In this document: positions 5,993 to 6,737 of the stretch, piece after piece
Position numbering within the stretch: position 1 is the first letter of the stretch
Layout of the letters: each line of letters opens with the position of its first letter
Assembly: GCA_023421875.1 (NCBI GenBank)
Contig: JAEZSM010000209.1
Span: 1 to 6,737 of the forward strand
Direction: 5' to 3'
Length of the DNA stretch: 6,737 nt
Origin: Spirochaetota bacterium
GTDB taxonomy: Bacteria; Spirochaetota; Spirochaetia; Treponematales; Rectinemataceae
Notes under the pieces: generated by a model
Told to the model about the DNA's origin: nothing
The model's database searches: none
What the model saw: only the letters and a program-made list of their open reading frames with translations
Made by a program: the position numbers and the translations under genes

Positions 5993-6079
5993 CGGAGAGA
6001 GGGGGATTCGAACCCCCGGAACCAATGAAGGTTCAACGGTTTTCGAGACCGCCCGATTCAGCCGCTCTCGCATCTCTCC
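5993..6079 (-). tRNA. tRNA-Ser(CGA)
   Basis: The 87-nt class II tRNA has acceptor stem GGAGAGA / TCTCTCC, anticodon stem GCGGT / ACCGT with loop CTCGAAA (anticodon CGA), a long variable arm and T-arm GGTTCGAATCC. The discriminator is G and CCA is not encoded. It reads UCG. Confidence 0.97.
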
Positions 6080-6088
6080 AACGAAGAA

Positions 6089-6162
6089 TGAGGCTAAGAG
6101 GATTCGAACCTCCGACCTTCAGATCCGCAATCTGAAGCTCTATCCAGCTGAGCTATAGCCTC
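6089..6162 (-). tRNA. tRNA-Arg(GCG)
   Basis: The 74-nt class I tRNA has a 7-bp acceptor stem (GAGGCTA / TAGCCTC), D-arm GCTCAGCTGGATAGAGC with the A20 arginine identity base, and discriminator A. The anticodon stem TCAGA / TCTGA encloses the 7-nt loop TTGCGGA, so the anticodon is GCG and the codon is CGC. Bacteria normally use an ACG (inosine) tRNA for CGU/CGC/CGA, so this anticodon is uncommon. CCA is not encoded. Confidence 0.95.
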
Positions 6163-6168
6163 GTGAAA

Positions 6169-6256
<88 letters not shown>

Positions 6257-6279
6257 AAAAAAACAGGAACGCTCGTCTT

Positions 6280-6364
6280 CGGAGCAGGGGGGATTCGAAC
6301 CCCCGGTACCTCGCGGTACAACGGTTTTCAAGACCGCCTCCTTAAACCCCTCGGACACCGCTCC
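6280..6364 (-). tRNA. tRNA-Ser(TGA)
   Basis: The 85-nt class II tRNA has acceptor stem GGAGCGG / CTGCTCC with one G-U pair, anticodon loop CTTGAAA (anticodon TGA), variable arm GTACCGCGAGGTAC and T-arm GGTTCGAATCC. The discriminator is G and CCA is not encoded. It reads UCA, plus others by wobble. It is the first gene of the cluster, about 25 nt after the predicted transcription start. Confidence 0.97.
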
Positions 6365-6395
6365 ACGACAAAATAAAATGAATCGGCGAGAATCG

Positions 6396-6424
6396 ACATT
6401 ACGCGAAAGACCCCCGATTGTCAA
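6396..6424 (-). promoter_or_regulatory. Strong sigma-70-type promoter of the tRNA-SRP RNA operon
   Basis: The minus strand carries a perfect TTGACA (6419-6424), a 17-base spacer, then TAATGT (6396-6401, 5/6). The start is expected near 6389, giving a short leader before tRNA-Ser(TGA). This strength is typical of stable-RNA operons. No other promoter of this quality lies between here and the SRP RNA, so all five tRNAs and the SRP RNA probably share it. Confidence 0.88.
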
Positions 6425-6488
6425 GGTCCGACGAAACCGGGGCCCGGCCGGCGCAAAGCAGCTGTTCTCGGGAATAAGGGATACCCAT

Positions 6489-6616
6489 AGGATAACAGGA
6501 TGTCACAGGACCAACGGGAAAATACCATGATACGGCAAAGCGCATAAATACCATCCATTCTTTTACCTTTTACAATGGAAAAAATCCCGTTAATCCTGTC
6601 CTCCCGCTATCCTGTC
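6489..6616. repeat. Intergenic imperfect inverted repeat built from TCCCG..ATCCTGT modules
   Basis: The left arm (6496-6522) contains ACAGGAT and ACAGGACCAACGGGA. The right arm (6582-6616), read on the minus strand, contains ACAGGATAGCGGGAGG then ACAGGATTAACGGGA. The last 15 bases of each arm match except for two central positions. The right arm is itself a tandem duplication of about 16 nt (6585-6600 and 6602-6616). A small hairpin, TCCATT / AATGGA (6554-6559 / 6574-6579), lies in the centre. The element fills most of the 240-nt gene-free stretch 6425-6665. Intergenic runs of ATCCTGTTAATCCTGT type are known from several bacterial groups. There is no open frame or transposase. Confidence 0.65.
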
Positions 6617-6665
6617 GCATCACATTCCAACACCGCCTTTAAAGGGGCAATTTCCCGAAAAGAAC

Positions 6666-6737
6666 CTAGCCTATGCGGGCAAACTCCGGAAGCATCGCCA
6701 TCGCCGCTTTGACCTCGTCTTCGGGATATTCGTAATC
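6666..6737 (-). CDS. C-terminal end of an unidentified protein (runs in from the right edge)
   Basis: A minus-strand frame is open from the window edge to TAG at 6666-6668. Its 23 residues begin DYEYPEDEVKAAMAML and end PEFARIG. The composition is that of a normal soluble protein C-terminus. The plus strand has no comparable open frame here. The fragment is too short to name, and no family was recognised. No clear terminator follows, although a T6 run lies in the repeat downstream (6580-6585 region on the minus strand). Confidence 0.55.
   Translation of the reverse strand, partial: DYEYPEDEVKAAMAMLPEFARIG

Overview
The window (GC-rich, every protein gene on the minus strand) looks like a spirochaete chromosome, probably a Treponema relative. 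The basis is the sequence style of DnaX and the conserved order tRNA-Ser / SRP RNA / dnaX / ybaB / recR, which Gram-positive bacteria also share. This placement is inferred by eye, without a database search.

In transcription order (high to low coordinates): the right edge holds the last 23 codons of an unidentified minus-strand gene. Next is about 240 nt of non-coding DNA with an inverted repeat built from a TCCCG..ATCCTGT module. A near-consensus promoter (TTGACA-17-TAATGT) then drives a stable-RNA operon: tRNA-Ser(UGA), tRNA-Ser(GCU), tRNA-Arg(GCG), tRNA-Ser(CGA), tRNA-Ser(GGA) and a short 4.5S-type SRP RNA. The four serine tRNAs together read all six serine codons.

A protein operon follows: dnaX (clamp-loader subunit), ybaB/ebfC (nucleoid-associated protein) and recR (recombination mediator). 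Behind recR come three tightly spaced genes that look like a redox or hydrogen sensing module: a stand-alone DRTGG-domain protein, an RsbW/SpoIIAB-like ATP-binding kinase, and an iron-only hydrogenase homologue. The hydrogenase keeps all four H-cluster cysteines but has alanine where catalytic enzymes have the proton-relay cysteine, as in putative sensory (HydS-type) hydrogenases.

At the left, a second near-consensus promoter (TTGACA-17-TATAGT) with a leader of about 108 nt precedes a TTG-started gene that runs off the window. It is tentatively a six-hairpin (trehalase/GH63-like) glycoside hydrolase.

The points most worth following are the sensory-type hydrogenase module attached to a DNA-repair operon, the complete serine tRNA set joined to SRP RNA, a tRNA-Arg with the uncommon GCG anticodon, a possibly leaderless dnaX, a 14-bp perfect palindrome inside dnaX, and the intergenic inverted repeat.
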